Of a DNA stretch of 64,000 bases, positions 48,722-60,700 are shown one piece after another. Within the stretch, counting starts at the first letter, position 1. Every line of letters begins with the position of its first letter. A program made the position numbers and the translations under genes. Source of the stretch: Pieris napi (Eukaryota > Arthropoda > Insecta > Lepidoptera > Pieridae); assembly GCF_905475465.1 (NCBI RefSeq), contig NC_062238.1, positions 5,498,501 through 5,562,500 on the forward strand, in the 5' to 3' direction. The notes under the pieces are model-generated. The model was not told where the DNA came from and ran no database searches. It saw nothing but the letters and a program-made list of their open reading frames with translations.

Positions 48722-49381
48722 AGGTGATATCAGACGGTTCATTTTTTGTTCATTTTCACCTTTCATTCGGTACATTTCACTCGAAATGAAATGTCTGAAC
48801 AAAAAATGAAACACGAGTGCCGAATGAATTCATTAGTGAACCGATCCAACAGTGTTGGATATTGGCATCCGGTATCTTTCATTCCCACTCCGAATGAACG
48901 AGAAATGAACGGTCTGAACACTGAGAGAACGTTCATTCGGATTCGGCTATTTTGTTTCTAGTCCTGTTACCCTGTAGCCGACGGACAACACGTTGTCGAC
49001 GAAGTTATAACTTTTTTTAAACTTTTCTTCAAATTTACTTTCATCCATTCGAAGATGATTACAATATGAATCAGGATCTTCAACGGCTAGTTCTCTCAAC
49101 AATGTATTGGAAGCTCCTAATAAATTTCTTCTTTCAATCCATGGTCGCACCCACCACCGTCGACGTTTTCTTTGCTTCTTTTTTGTTAACTCTTTGATTA
49201 AATGATCACAAATTAAACTAATTCCAAGACGTACGACTTCATTCGATGACATATTTAAAAGAAAGAACAATGAATGTTCATTTCTGTATCATTTCGTCTA
49301 AGCCGTGTGAACATAGAATGAAAAAAAATGAAGCATTCACTCGAGTGAACAATCATTCGAGTGAACCGTCTGATATCACCT
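48722..49381 (-). mobile_element. PIF/Harbinger element, inner copy nested in the terminal repeat of the outer copy
   Basis: It starts AGGTGATATCAGACGGTTCA and ends with the complement at 49381. TAT stands immediately on both sides (48719-48721 and 49382-49384). Removing the insert and one TAT restores the outer copy's terminal repeat exactly. Confidence 0.75.
48947..49270 (-). pseudogene. N-terminal fragment of a Harbinger (HARBI1-like) transposase
   Basis: A 107-codon ORF with KKQRKRRRWWVRPWIERRNL, LLRELAVEDPDSYCNHLRMD and SKFEEKFKKS. This is the conserved N-terminal block of Harbinger transposases, usually 350-400 residues. The catalytic DDE region is missing. A shorter, more broken version lies in the outer copy at 49552-49740. 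Confidence 0.75.
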
Positions 49382-50027
49382 TATCAGACGGAATGAACGA
49401 GAAATGAACGGTCTGAACACTGAGAGAACGTTCATTCGGATTCGGCCATTTTGTTTCGAGTCCTGTAGCCGACGGACATCACGTTGTCGACGAAGTTATA
49501 ACTTTTTTTTTCTGTGTGTTATTAAATTGTTTTCATTCGGCAAAATGGTGTTCAAGTGGAACGATCAATATACATTACTTTTTTTTTAAATAAATTTCTT
49601 CTTTCAATCCATGGTCGCACCAACCACCATCGACGTTTTCTTAGCTTCTTTTTTGTCAACTCTTTGATTAAATGATCACAAATTAAACTAATTCCAAGAC
49701 GTACGACTTCATTCGATGACATATTTAAAAGAAAGAACAATGAATGTTCATTTCTGTATCATTTCGTCTAAGCCGTGTGAACATAGAATGAAAAAACAAT
49801 GAAGCATTCACTCGAGTGAACAATCATTCGAGTGAACCGTCTGATATCACCTTTAGGGGTTGTTTCTCCGCGTGCCGACTTGTGATGACCTGTCATTCAA
49901 AACCAGTCACAGTTTCATTGGATTCGCTATCCTTTTCTATCTTGCCTAATTTCCGTAAGGGATTTTCTTCTCCCTCGCTCGCTTTGTTGGTCTATACGCC
50001 AGTATATGCTAAGTCTATGGTTCATAC

Positions 50028-50489
50028 CAAGGGCGTAGAGCGAAAAGAACTGGCAAGAAACTCAACGTCACACTTTGATCGCCAAGTTTTTTGAAGGTTT
50101 GATGAAACAGCAGAAAATAAATAATCGTGGTAATTTTATATGAATTTATAAATATAAATAATTAATAAATAAATATAATTTATAATAAGGGCAAATGTTA
50201 TTACGTAGATTTCAGACATCAAGCAGTTAAAGCTTTTTAGTTTTTACTAACTGCTCCAAGGGAGATTCAGAAACGAGACTTGCGTCTATTGGTACATTTT
50301 TGACAAATTCGGGAGATAAGATTTAAAGGTCGGCAACACACCCGCTATTCAGGCAGGTGTCTTTCGACGGCGGCTATCGCTTAATTCAAAGTGCTCGTTT
50401 TCCTCCTGTCACATAAAACAAAAAATTCAGCCGTCAGTCACCACGTTGTAATTCATTGAATAAATTAAGTCTCGAATTGGGTACACGTG
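50028..50489. other. Spacer inside the composite, right of the P element
   Basis: AT-rich, with a degraded LINE tail at about 50325-50410 (AAGGTCGGCAACACACCCGC). No gene. Confidence 0.45.
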
Positions 50490-50909
50490 CGTATTGATAT
50501 ACTCGATGCCTGTTTTTTTGTAACACATCGAAAGGATGATAAAACCAGTTAATTTTACAAAAACTCAAGTTTGAATGGAACACTATAATTTAAAAGTAAA
50601 ATCAATTTATTCAGCAGCACAAGTGTACATACAATTAAAAAGACAACAACAAAAATACTGCAATGTGCTACTGAAAAGGCTCAGCATTTATCAAATATCA
50701 CCTACAATCTATTAAAACGAGATTAAGTTAATTTCGATTTTGATTATTCTTAAACCTTAATTTGTGTTTATAATATCTATTGTTTATTTTTAATTAAAAA
50801 AACCATGAAAAATAAAATATTGAGGGTGTTTATTTTGAAGTTAATTCAAAAATTAAAAAAAAAACGATTAATAAAAAAACGATTTTTTATGCAGAATGTC
50901 ACATCCCTA
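50490..50909. repeat. Right hAT-like MITE copy of the composite
   Basis: Direct-orientation repeat of 43391-43875, with an intact right end (GAATGTCACATCCCTA). It lacks the first 215 bp or so of the left copy. About 85-90 percent similar by eye. Confidence 0.65.
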
Positions 50910-50917
50910 AATAAATG

Positions 50918-51509
50918 TTTACAGTAATATGAGTTTTCAATTTTCACTGAAATTTTAAATAATTATAAAAGTTAAAAAAGCCACTCAGACAGCGACAGTA
51001 CCCCACGCTTTTCCGCAAGCGGAAAAGTGAACGATCATCGAAGGCTAATGACTTACGTCACTGCCCGCCGGCCGCCTCACGCTCAGGGTACCGCGCCACG
51101 TCTCCTCATCATGGCTGGAAATTTCCCACGTAGAGTGAGAAGTTGCGTGAAGAGCTTACTATAGAAATGATCCTATGAAGTAAGGTCTTGTCGAAATATT
51201 TTTTCGCGGATAATAAGTACGACCTGAGATATACTTCACTAGCGTGTTTTATAAATCGCAATGTTGGACTAGCGACATCTAGAATTCGCGTTATAAAACT
51301 AACATGCGCACGCGCATGCGAGTCGCTGTTTGTTCGCGACATCTAGTGAAGCTTTTTGTTACTAAGCAAATATATTACTTTTTTATGTTGAATGAATATT
51401 GATAGCTGACTGCGCTACCCAATAGTAGAGCTTTATAATCAAGCTTTGAAACGAGTCTCGTAAGCACCATATTTATTAAAACGGTACAGTATACAAACCA
51501 GATACAATA
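50918..51509 (+). repeat. Right part of the duplicated CFAP52 intron 8/exon 8 segment
   Basis: It matches 57020-57630. The duplicate includes the donor site and the last 11 bases of CFAP52 exon 8 and stops abruptly inside that exon sequence, so 57 kb is the source and this is the copy. Bases 50977-51376 are nearly identical to the source, while the rest is clearly more diverged. The 77-codon ORF in both copies has no recognisable features. Confidence 0.8.
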
Positions 51510-51686
51510 TGCCTCCACCATACGTTATAGAACTAGCACTAATTAAAAAACAAATTACGTAACGGGCAAAAGTTGCATTAAAAACCATAGTTATTACGAA
51601 TACAGGCTGGTCATAGGTAAGAAAATTTTTATATAATTGAAAATGTATTTAATATAATAAAAAATTTAGTACAATAGCAGTCTTCA

Positions 51687-51692
51687 TTTATT
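51687..51692 (-). terminator. Polyadenylation signal for CFAP52
   Basis: AATAAA on the minus strand, 12 bases after the TGA. It overlaps a run of AAATAAATG, so the 3' UTR may be very short. Confidence 0.5.
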
Positions 51693-51703
51693 TAGTTAGT
51701 TTT

Positions 51704-54700
51704 TCATTTTCGATCACCACTCCCACTAACATATTCCTTACTGGTTGTTCGAGTTGGTAAATTGTCTAAAAAAATAATATTGTTAAACTTGAACTTTTTG
51801 AGTTTAATAAAATATGATATTAAGTTGAAGATTTTTCATTAATTTGAATGAGTTTAATTCAGTTTAATATAATTAATTAATATTTCATGTGCAATATCCT
51901 AATACGATCAGATAATAGGCTACATTACTAAATTAAATTTCACCTGGTGGTCGACAACACTTGACAGTGTTGCTAGTATTTTTTCCATTATTCCCACTTT
52001 TGTTAGAAGTAATTGAGCGTGCCGTATCGCATGGACAGCAAGAGTGTACGCTACTACGCGTCGTATCCATCGCTCCTATCTTTTCTTCCTGAACAAAAGA
52101 TGTCGATTTTAGAACTTAGTAATACCTAATACAGCATCTTTTTTCATTTGATAAAATATTCACTTTTTCGAATATCTTTGTATAAAATAAAAACGACCTC
52201 TATTTAAGAGTTAAGTTTTACTGAAGGTGTTTGTCAATTGTGGATAACTGCTGGCAGAGCCATTTTGGATTGTCTGCAGGCAACCAGACAAAGCAACTTA
52301 TTAACTTAAACATAACTAATCTCAAAACAATGATAGGCACAATTACGGGCCATTGTCTCCTTAATAAACATCTATTTCTCCTAGGCGCAATAGAGAGCCG
52401 AATGCGCAGAGGCTGTTTCAGCGCAGAGGAATCAATCACCCACGTAGTCCTGGAATGCGAGACTGTGTAAAAAACGTGCCAAAATACTCGGAACGATGAG
52501 GTCGCTCCGTAAACCTGCGAAGTGTCCAGGAGGCTTCTGTGCTTTTAGAAGGAGTTATGCTGGCTTAGTTACACAGGACTATACGCACAACGTACCTAAG
52601 TGCGGAAACTGAGTCCACAAACCATAAACCATAGTTTGTTCAGTTAAAATAATTTTACTTTCGTTAAAAAATAGTAAATAATGAAACTAATTCATAAAAT
52701 TTACTTTAGAAGGTCTTGCAGGTATTTTAGGCTGTCTGTCTCCCGCAGCTTTCTGAGTAGGTTTTTCTTCGAGAGGCAAGCGGAGTTCCTCTTGCAATCC
52801 TTTTGGTGCTTTGGATATACTGTTTCTCACTGACGGAGGTTTCGAGTCTTTTTGTATGTATTGCTGCAAAAAATAACTATTTTGTTATACTATCTGGTTA
52901 AAGAAAAGTTATTTTTAACCTTAATTACTATATCAATATTCATTCAAAGGAACAGAAACCACAAATTAACCTTTTCAAAAGCACTTTCGAGTATTACTAG
53001 TTCTTGCTTGCTTTATTCTAAATACATATCATATATAATGTGTTGTTTACTTTTATATGCCTTTTTTATAAAAAAAGGCAAAAGTGCAGGAGGCTCACCT
53101 GATGTTAAGTGATATCGTCGCCCATAGACACTCTCATTGCCAGAGAGCCCTCTGTGTCTCTAGTGCGTTGCCGGCGTTTTAAGAATTGGTACGCTCTTTT
53201 CATGAAGGACCCTAAGACGATTTTTTTCAGAAATACGTCATAGTGGTGGTGTGATATATGTTATGTGATACGGGTGGAATTTTGTATTCTGCCTCGACGT
53301 CCGATGAACCTCTGAACACTCTCTGTGTAAATGTAGTAGAAGATGCAGAGAGACCCCACGATCAAGCAGCTCGGAAAGTGACTGGTCGTCAACGATTCGA
53401 ATTCAAAGGAGCCAGTAATAGCTTCTTCCCGCGGAGCTCCCGCCCAGATGAAAGAACAGTACTCCATGTGGGGCCGAAATTTCGCTTTATAGAGTTGCAA
53501 GCGGTTGCCTAGTATTCCGATGCTGGCTATGGCTTTAAGAAGAGTGTCGTTCGAAAAGAGGAGTGGCGACAAAGGGTGTTTTAACTGGCCTCATATTTTT
53601 TTATCGACTTTGAGTAACACGGATACAGGAAAGGGATACTCATTCGGGACAACCCGGATTCCATTCCGAATGGAAACGAAAATTACAATAAAGTTTATTT
53701 TAATTAGATCTTTCTCAACCCCTCGTGCGAGACGCCATTACAAAATCTTGAGCGAGCCACGTATATTTTTTCTCAGCCCATATATTTAATTACCTCTGGC
53801 ACATTCCATATGATTATGCTTCCAGCTGCACAGCAACTAACAATATTTTTTGCATCGGGACTAAAACGGCAACATGTTACCGCTCCAGCGTGACCAAGCC
53901 CCGTGTGTGTGTAGATTCCCTCTTGGTATTTCCATAGCTGTAATCATTCTAAATATAGTATAGCATAGTTGTATTGCTGATATTTTTTACGACTCATTGG
54001 TCTAGTGGTTAGTACTCCTGACTGCGAATCCATGGGTTCCGGGTTCGATCCCCGGCTGAGACGAACATCGATGTGATGAGCATTTGGTGTTGTGCTTAGG
54101 TCTTGGGTGTTTAAATATGTATTTATATGTCTATCTATCTATAATATGTATGTATATGCGTTGCCTAGTACCCATAACGCAAGCTTCACCAGCTTAGCAT
54201 GGGACTAGTACAATTGGTGTGAATTGTCTAAAAAAAAAAAAAAGGGTTGTAACATTAGGTATAATACAATGGAAAATTGCATACTAAATATTTAAGAATA
54301 ATAAATGAACGATTGACTTGAGATGAAAGAATTTAAAAATGTTCCTCGTTCCTAGAACTTCAATGTTATCTACACGCGTTTTTTTTTATATTATTTGCAA
54401 CAATCGTGATCAGGTAGACATTGACTTTGTAGTATTTGCATAAACCAAAGAATATTACGTTCCAGTTATTGTTTTTAACTTTGTCCATTGCAGACAAACA
54501 ATAAAACATATTTCATCTTTTTAATATTAATATACCTTGACCATTTGATCATTGCCACCAGTCACAAAAAATTCCCCGCTTTGTGTGATATGTAATCCAT
54601 TGATAGCTCCTACTTTGCTTGCTTCTAACTGCAATTATTAAAAATGTATTTACTACTCATAGGAGTTAGTCATTAGCAATAAAAACTACATAAATAACAA

Positions 54701-57700
54701 CAAATAATAATACAAAGCAATACATACATAAGGAAATATAATATTACACGCACAAAAAGTATTACTATAAATTATTTATAATTAAAATAGTGGTAACAAA
54801 AATAACTTCCGATGTGGAGGATGTTATTAGAACCATTTTATTACAATAGTACCTTTGGTACTGGTAATTTAAAATAGACTCACTTCCCTAGCTAAGTTTC
54901 CACTTCCAGTCTCCCAGTAGGCCACGCGTCGATCTGTCCCACCCGTCAATAACTGACACCCGAGTGGCTCAAAACATACACACATAAACAATGTATTTGC
55001 GTACATCACTTGACGACGGGACAGTGAGCTAAAATATAATTGATATGTATATTTAATTAATAGATTTTATTATATATTAAATTATTATTATATAATAAAA
55101 AAATATTAATGTATTTAATATATTTGCCGAGACCCGGCTTGTAACGTTAAGGAAACAGTAGTTAAAGCACAGAAGGCTGATGAACTTAATGCCTTTAAAA
55201 AGCTCGAAGAAGCTGATGTAGAAATCAGAGGACAACATCCTTAAAGGTTGTTGTAGGAATCGTGTAACATGGTGTGTTTGAGTTTCGGTAGTTCAAACGT
55301 GAATTTGTACATTTTTTACATACATTCATACATTTTCTTGTAATCTTAACACGATTAACACCACTACATAGGGTACCCCTTTTACCCCAAATGAGGTATA
55401 TAACCAATTACTATTTAATATTAATTACGTATGGCAAACGAAACCATAGTGCACAGAGAATTGTGCACCTATTTAAACAATCACTTGTAGTAGTTTAGTT
55501 TCCCTTCTGAATCAGCGAGTATTGGTTTTCGATAAACCTCTAAAATTTTCAATAAATCCTGGAATCAATGACTGAATAGAATATAGCCTCCCCTTGCCCT
55601 GATAAACATTAATTTATAAGCGTTAATACTACTAGCAAACTCGGCGAACTCCGTTTCGCCACCAGATGGATTCGTTTTATGTAACATTTCGTTTGGTGAT
55701 CCCGCTTTTCTGTTGAAATTTTTCCTGAATTTTCTTTGTCATAAACTTCACGGAGCCCGAGACCTTTCCAACGAATGCAAAACCGTGGAAATCGGTTCGT
55801 GCGTTCTGAAGTTATAAGCGTCAGGAAGGAAAACCCGACTTATTTTTATATAGTAGATGAAAATATTACACAAGATCCCATATAATGCACGAGCCATCGG
55901 TCCCTGCACTAACAGCTTCCATATTGTTGGGAGACACTTGTATGGCGGACACGGGACTCTTGTGTTCCTTTAAAACTTTCTTCAAAGACTGGCACTCTGG
56001 CTTTATATCCCATACACGCACCTTAAAATGCACAGTTTACTTCAAACAGTATGTCAAATATTATATGAATATTAATAAAGCGTTAAATGGATTCTAGAAG
56101 ATAAGTCTTTTGACTAAACAATCTATAAATATTTATACATTATCTATTTATTAACTACATTTGAGTCTGATCTAATTTAGCAAACTCTTTTTATACGTTT
56201 TTTTAAATGATAGGATAAAACGATCGGCGGAGAGTTTATTGCCAGTTCTCTTACGTTCGACGCCCATGATTTGAGAACTGGTATATTTCTTTTTTGACGT
56301 TCATAAGTGTATATTGTGTTACCTATAATGAATATTTGACTTTTGACAGAAATTTTATCTATAGAGTGATGCAAAACTGCTACGAAATTGAATGCCTAAT
56401 TAATCGACGACTGATTTAATTAATTTCATAAGAAACGAAAATATAATTTATTAATAAAACATTATTTCATATGAGATTGTGGATCATGTAAAAAGTATTC
56501 GTCGAAACCTCTAAGGTTTTATCTACATGGAACAAACAAAGTGCCTTAATTAAAAAACCAGATATACAAAACACTACCTGTCCTTCGCAGCCTCCTGATA
56601 TGAGGGTTTTACAATCGGTGGTCATGTCGAGGGCTGATGTGCCTTTATTATGAGTATTGAAGATGCAGTACATTAGTCTGCCAGTGAGTGGTGTAAACGC
56701 TCGTATGTTGCCGTCGTTCCATCCTTGTAAATAAAAGCAACCATAAATATACTTAAATAGGTTTGTATATATAGGTATTCGGAAAGTATATTAAGCCAAA
56801 TAGATAATTGTAAGTAAAAAATCTTGTTTTAAGAATACTAAATACATATATGTATTTGGTGTAGGTGACCTAAATAAAAGACGATCTTCAATCTTCATTA
56901 AAAAAAAAAATTTAAATGATTAAAAACGCTTTGCAATAAAGTTACGTCAGCGGTAAACAATATTATTTAGCAATTACTGTATAATCAACTTAATAGTAAT
57001 TAGTAAATATTATTATTTATTTATACTTTATAGATATGATATGACTTATGTTAATTATTAAGTTATAATAGTTCTACTTCTATTCTAGTTTATAAGGTTT
57101 AAAAAGCCACTCAGACAGCGACAGTACCCCACGCTTTCCCGCAAGCGGAAAAGTGAACGATCATCGAAGGCTAATGACTTACGTCACTGCCCGCCTCACG
57201 CTCAGGGTACCGCGCCACGTCTCCTCATCATGGCTGGAAATTTCCCACGTAGAGTGAGAAGTTGCGTGAAGAGCTTACTATAGAAATGATCCTATGAAGT
57301 AAGGTCTTGTCGAAATATTTTTTCGCGGATAATAAGTACGACCTGAGATATACTTCACTAGCGTGTTTTATAAATCGCAATGTTGGGCTAGCGACATCTA
57401 GAATTCGCGTTATAAAACTAACATGCGCACGCGCATGCGAGTCGCTGTTTGTTCGCGACATCTAGTGAAGCTTTTTGTTACTAAGCAAATATATTAGGTA
57501 CTTTTTTATATTGAAAAATAATAATAGCGCACTGCGCTACCCAATAGTAAAGCTTTATGATTAAGCTTTGAAACGACTCTTGTAGGCACTATATTTTTTA
57601 TACGGTTCAGTATACAAACCAGATACAATAGATTTCCCATCAGCAGAGAAGAGAACCGATGAGCAGATAAAGTTAGGAACAACGATTCTTAGCAACTCCT

Positions 57701-60700
57701 GCGCAGTTTTCACGCACCACACTCTTACGTCACCTGCACCTGCCGTCGCAAAAACTCCGGACATACCTCTGAAAAACATTATTATTATTATGATAATACA
57801 ACCAAAAACTTGCTATAAGTGTTAAAATACAATATTATTTTCTATAAACATTTTTTAAACAATATTCGATTCCAGTGGAAACAAAACGTTCTAGTAGATT
57901 CAATTATTTTATTTAGATGGGCCCTCTAAAAATGCTCTACAGTGATTTATCTTAATATATATAAATTACGTGTCACGTTGTTTGTCCGCTATGGACTCCC
58001 AAACTACCGAACCGATTTCAATCAAATTTGCACACCGTGTGTAGTTTGATCCAACTTAAAAGATAGGATAGCTTACATCTCAATTTATACCCGCAATATT
58101 ATTTTATTGCAAAATATTTGTTTATTATTTGTTAGTCACAATTCTAACAGATGGCGCTGTGTTGAAAGTACCAACGTTTCACATAAGCTACAATTTAATG
58201 GCATAACCACCAAAAAAGCATGGTGGTCCCCATGACTGGTTCTCCTACCGTTTCCCATGAATAGTTTACTACTATGTAATATAACAAAAACTTTAGCCAC
58301 AGCAACGCTTGGCCGGTCTGCTAGTATAATTATTATATTCCATGTATTACGGCATATTTGCAATCGATCAATTTCGGCACCATTGGTTACATGACGTTAT
58401 ATTTTCATACGTTTCGGATTTTTTTACTCTTACCTCGGAAAGGCGATATGATTGATGGCGCATCGTGGGCACGTAACAACGAGTGTAGGTTCAAATGTTT
58501 GTATGTTTATAGCGTATATCTCGCTTGTCCGTGTTCCAGCCAATAGGAGACGCTTATCTCCTCGCAACTGAGGTGTCTCCATTAACTCGAGCGATGTTAT
58601 ACTACCGTTTAATTTTACGCTTTTTAACTAAACAGAATAAATCATTAGTTGTTTTCATCTTTCAGATTTTAATGTGGATAAATCTCAGCTAGTTAAGCAA
58701 GTTTTTTTTTTTAATAGAACGGGCAGGAGGCTCACCTGATGTTAAGTGATACCGCCCATGGACACTCTCAATGCCAGAGGGCTCGCGAGTGCTTTGCCGG
58801 CCTTTTAAGAATTGGTACGCTCTTTTCTTGAAGGACCCTAAGTCGAATTGGTTCGGAAATACTTCAGTGGGCAGCTGGTTCCACATAGTGGTGGTGCGCG
58901 GCAAAAACTGCCTTGAAAAACGCTCAGTCGTGGAACGGCGGACGTCGAGGTGATACGGGTGGAATTTCGTATTCTGCCTCAACGTCCGATAATGAAACTC
59001 AGCTGCAGGCATCCGAACAACTCCTCTGAACACTCTCCATGGTAAATGCGGTAGAAGATGCAGAGTGACCCCACTCGGGTTGATGATTTCGGGTTGAGGT
59101 TGAGAAAATTGATCACCTATCTTTCAGGATCGTAAGCCCGTTAGGGTGTTACGGGATTTGCTCCTGTGCTCCATTATGAAGTATACTTTTATCAATACAA
59201 TTTTTTTTGCCTTTTGTTCGGCGGTTCATATTATAACTATCCTTACATAGATACTTACAGCTTTATAGTGAGGTTTATTTGGGTCTACTAATTTTCCCTT
59301 GGGAAACGTTCCCTTCCAGTTGATCTCATCTAATATGTCTATTACTCCGTCCCCAGACCCCACGATAAGGCAGCCATCGTCCATTATCATTATTGTCTCA
59401 ATGCCTAAAACATAATCAGTCAGCGCTTACGGATTTGTCCTTACCATGTATCACGCGATATAAAAACTAAATCAGTCTTACTATATAGAATAAATAATTT
59501 GTAGTTACTGGTTTGTCTCTTTTCATCACAATGTTAACACGGCTTAATGGAAAGAGAATTAATTTAGTTACCCGTGAAATAATTTAGTTTTTAAGAATAA
59601 GTGAACTGTAAATTTTGGTATAGCCTTCTAGATAAAGTAAATTGGAAATTCTAGATAAAGGAACTGCTGTGCAAGTGTTATTCAGATAAAATTGCTTATA
59701 CTTCCGTGATAAACAGTCATCGATCGAAATTTCTCACTGACTATTAATATATAATAAAAGTAAATGACAAAAAAGTTTTCTGTAGACCTTGTGTAGGTAC
59801 TTAGTACATTATTTTGATAAATCTCGTAGGGTTGAGCCTGCGTTTGCAATGTAAGCGGATTTTTTTTTAATATTTACGACATCACATTAGAAACCTCAAT
59901 CTCGATGGATGTTATTATATATATATATATAAACCTTCCTCTTCAATCACTCTATCTATTAAAAAACCGCATCAAAATCCGTTGCGTAGTTTTAAAGATT
60001 TAAGCATACATAGCGACAAAGATAGTGACTTTTTTTATACTATGTAGTGATAGTAAAATTCAAAGTAAAAAATAATAAGTGACTTAAGAGAGAGAGAGAG
60101 AGAGACAGAGTGACATTACCTTGACTGTAGCATAAAGACTCGGGTCGTTTTCCTTTCTTCCATGGACCGCATTTTGCCAAACAGCCGAGTAAAGATGGCT
60201 TGCAATGCGACACATCTTCCATTGGATCCGGAGGGTAGTTTAAGGAGAATTTTATCATATCACCCGATCTATAAACATATTTTCTTGTACTTTGTTGGTC
60301 GCGTATCCATGCAAGTAAATCAAAGCAATTCACTAATATTCAAATATATTAAGAGGCTGCAATAATAGCTAGCAATAGTTTCAGTTTTGTTTAAATTTAA
60401 TCAAAATATTTTATATATAAATCATTAGTAATTTTTAGAAGTTCCATTGTTACGTTGTTCCAGCTATCCCATAGGAGTCATCGTGGCTGATCGCAATGCA
60501 GCGTACACTCCGACGCAATTTTCCTAATGTTACATCGACAACATCTAGGTTCTTGCTCGCCGCACGAATATTCCATACTCGAAGGTTCGCTAGAATCAAG
60601 AATAGGCAATCTTTTAAAAAAAGCTTATCTACACTTATTAACATTAAAGACCCACATAAAAATGTAATACTTCGGACCTAATACTAATAATATGTTCGAT

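Larger units (their letters stand above)
48713..49852 (-). mobile_element. PIF/Harbinger element, outer copy
   Basis: The right end reads CCGTCTGATATCACCT (to 49852) and the left end AGGTGATAT (48713-48721), continuing as CAGACGG at 49385 after the inner copy. The flanks are TAA and TTA, differing at one base, close to the expected TWA duplication. The body retains a piece of the transposase N-terminus (the SSNEVVRLGISLICDHLIKE frame, 49740-49552). Confidence 0.7.
46935..50019 (-). mobile_element. P-superfamily transposon, internally deleted, with perfect 8-bp target duplication
   Basis: Terminal inverted repeats of about 35 bp start CATAGACTTAG at each end and continue ATATACTGGCGTATAGAC, with two mismatches. 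GTTCATAC flanks both sides (46927-46934, 50020-50027). CA-starting repeats and an 8-bp duplication are the P-element pattern. The interior encodes a THAP-domain N-terminus and a transposase C-terminus but lacks most of the catalytic core. A nested Harbinger pair (48713-49852) lies just upstream of the transposase ATG. Confidence 0.85.
43175..50909. mobile_element. Composite unit with hAT-like ends and perfect 8-bp target duplication
   Basis: The left end reads TAGGGATGTGAAAAAATAAT and the right end CACATCCCTA. AATAAATG stands on both sides (43167-43174 and 50910-50917). The two ends belong to two partial copies of one MITE-like sequence: 43175-43875, and 50490-50909, which repeats 43391-43875 in direct orientation. 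Between them lie a Jockey-type LINE piece, other LINE and MITE pieces, and a P-superfamily element. Either the outer ends of two neighbouring copies moved as one unit, or a single copy was later split and duplicated. No hAT transposase was seen. Confidence 0.72.

Noticed and set aside
43391..50909. LTR retrotransposon reading of the ~420-bp direct repeats at 43391-43875 and 50490-50909
   Set aside because: The repeats do not start TG or end CA, there is no primer-binding site, gag, protease or integrase between them, and the outer ends are inverted repeats with an 8-bp duplication.
51109..51342. 77-codon ORF, identical at 57228-57461, as a small gene pair
   Set aside because: It lies wholly inside the nearly identical duplicated block, so identity of the protein follows from identity of the DNA. 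It has no family features and overlaps an intron of CFAP52.
53988..54243. tRNA gene (also the reverse copy at 42484-42730)
   Set aside because: A and B boxes are good, but the anticodon stem is broken and both copies carry the same long non-tRNA body and A tail, so they are SINEs.
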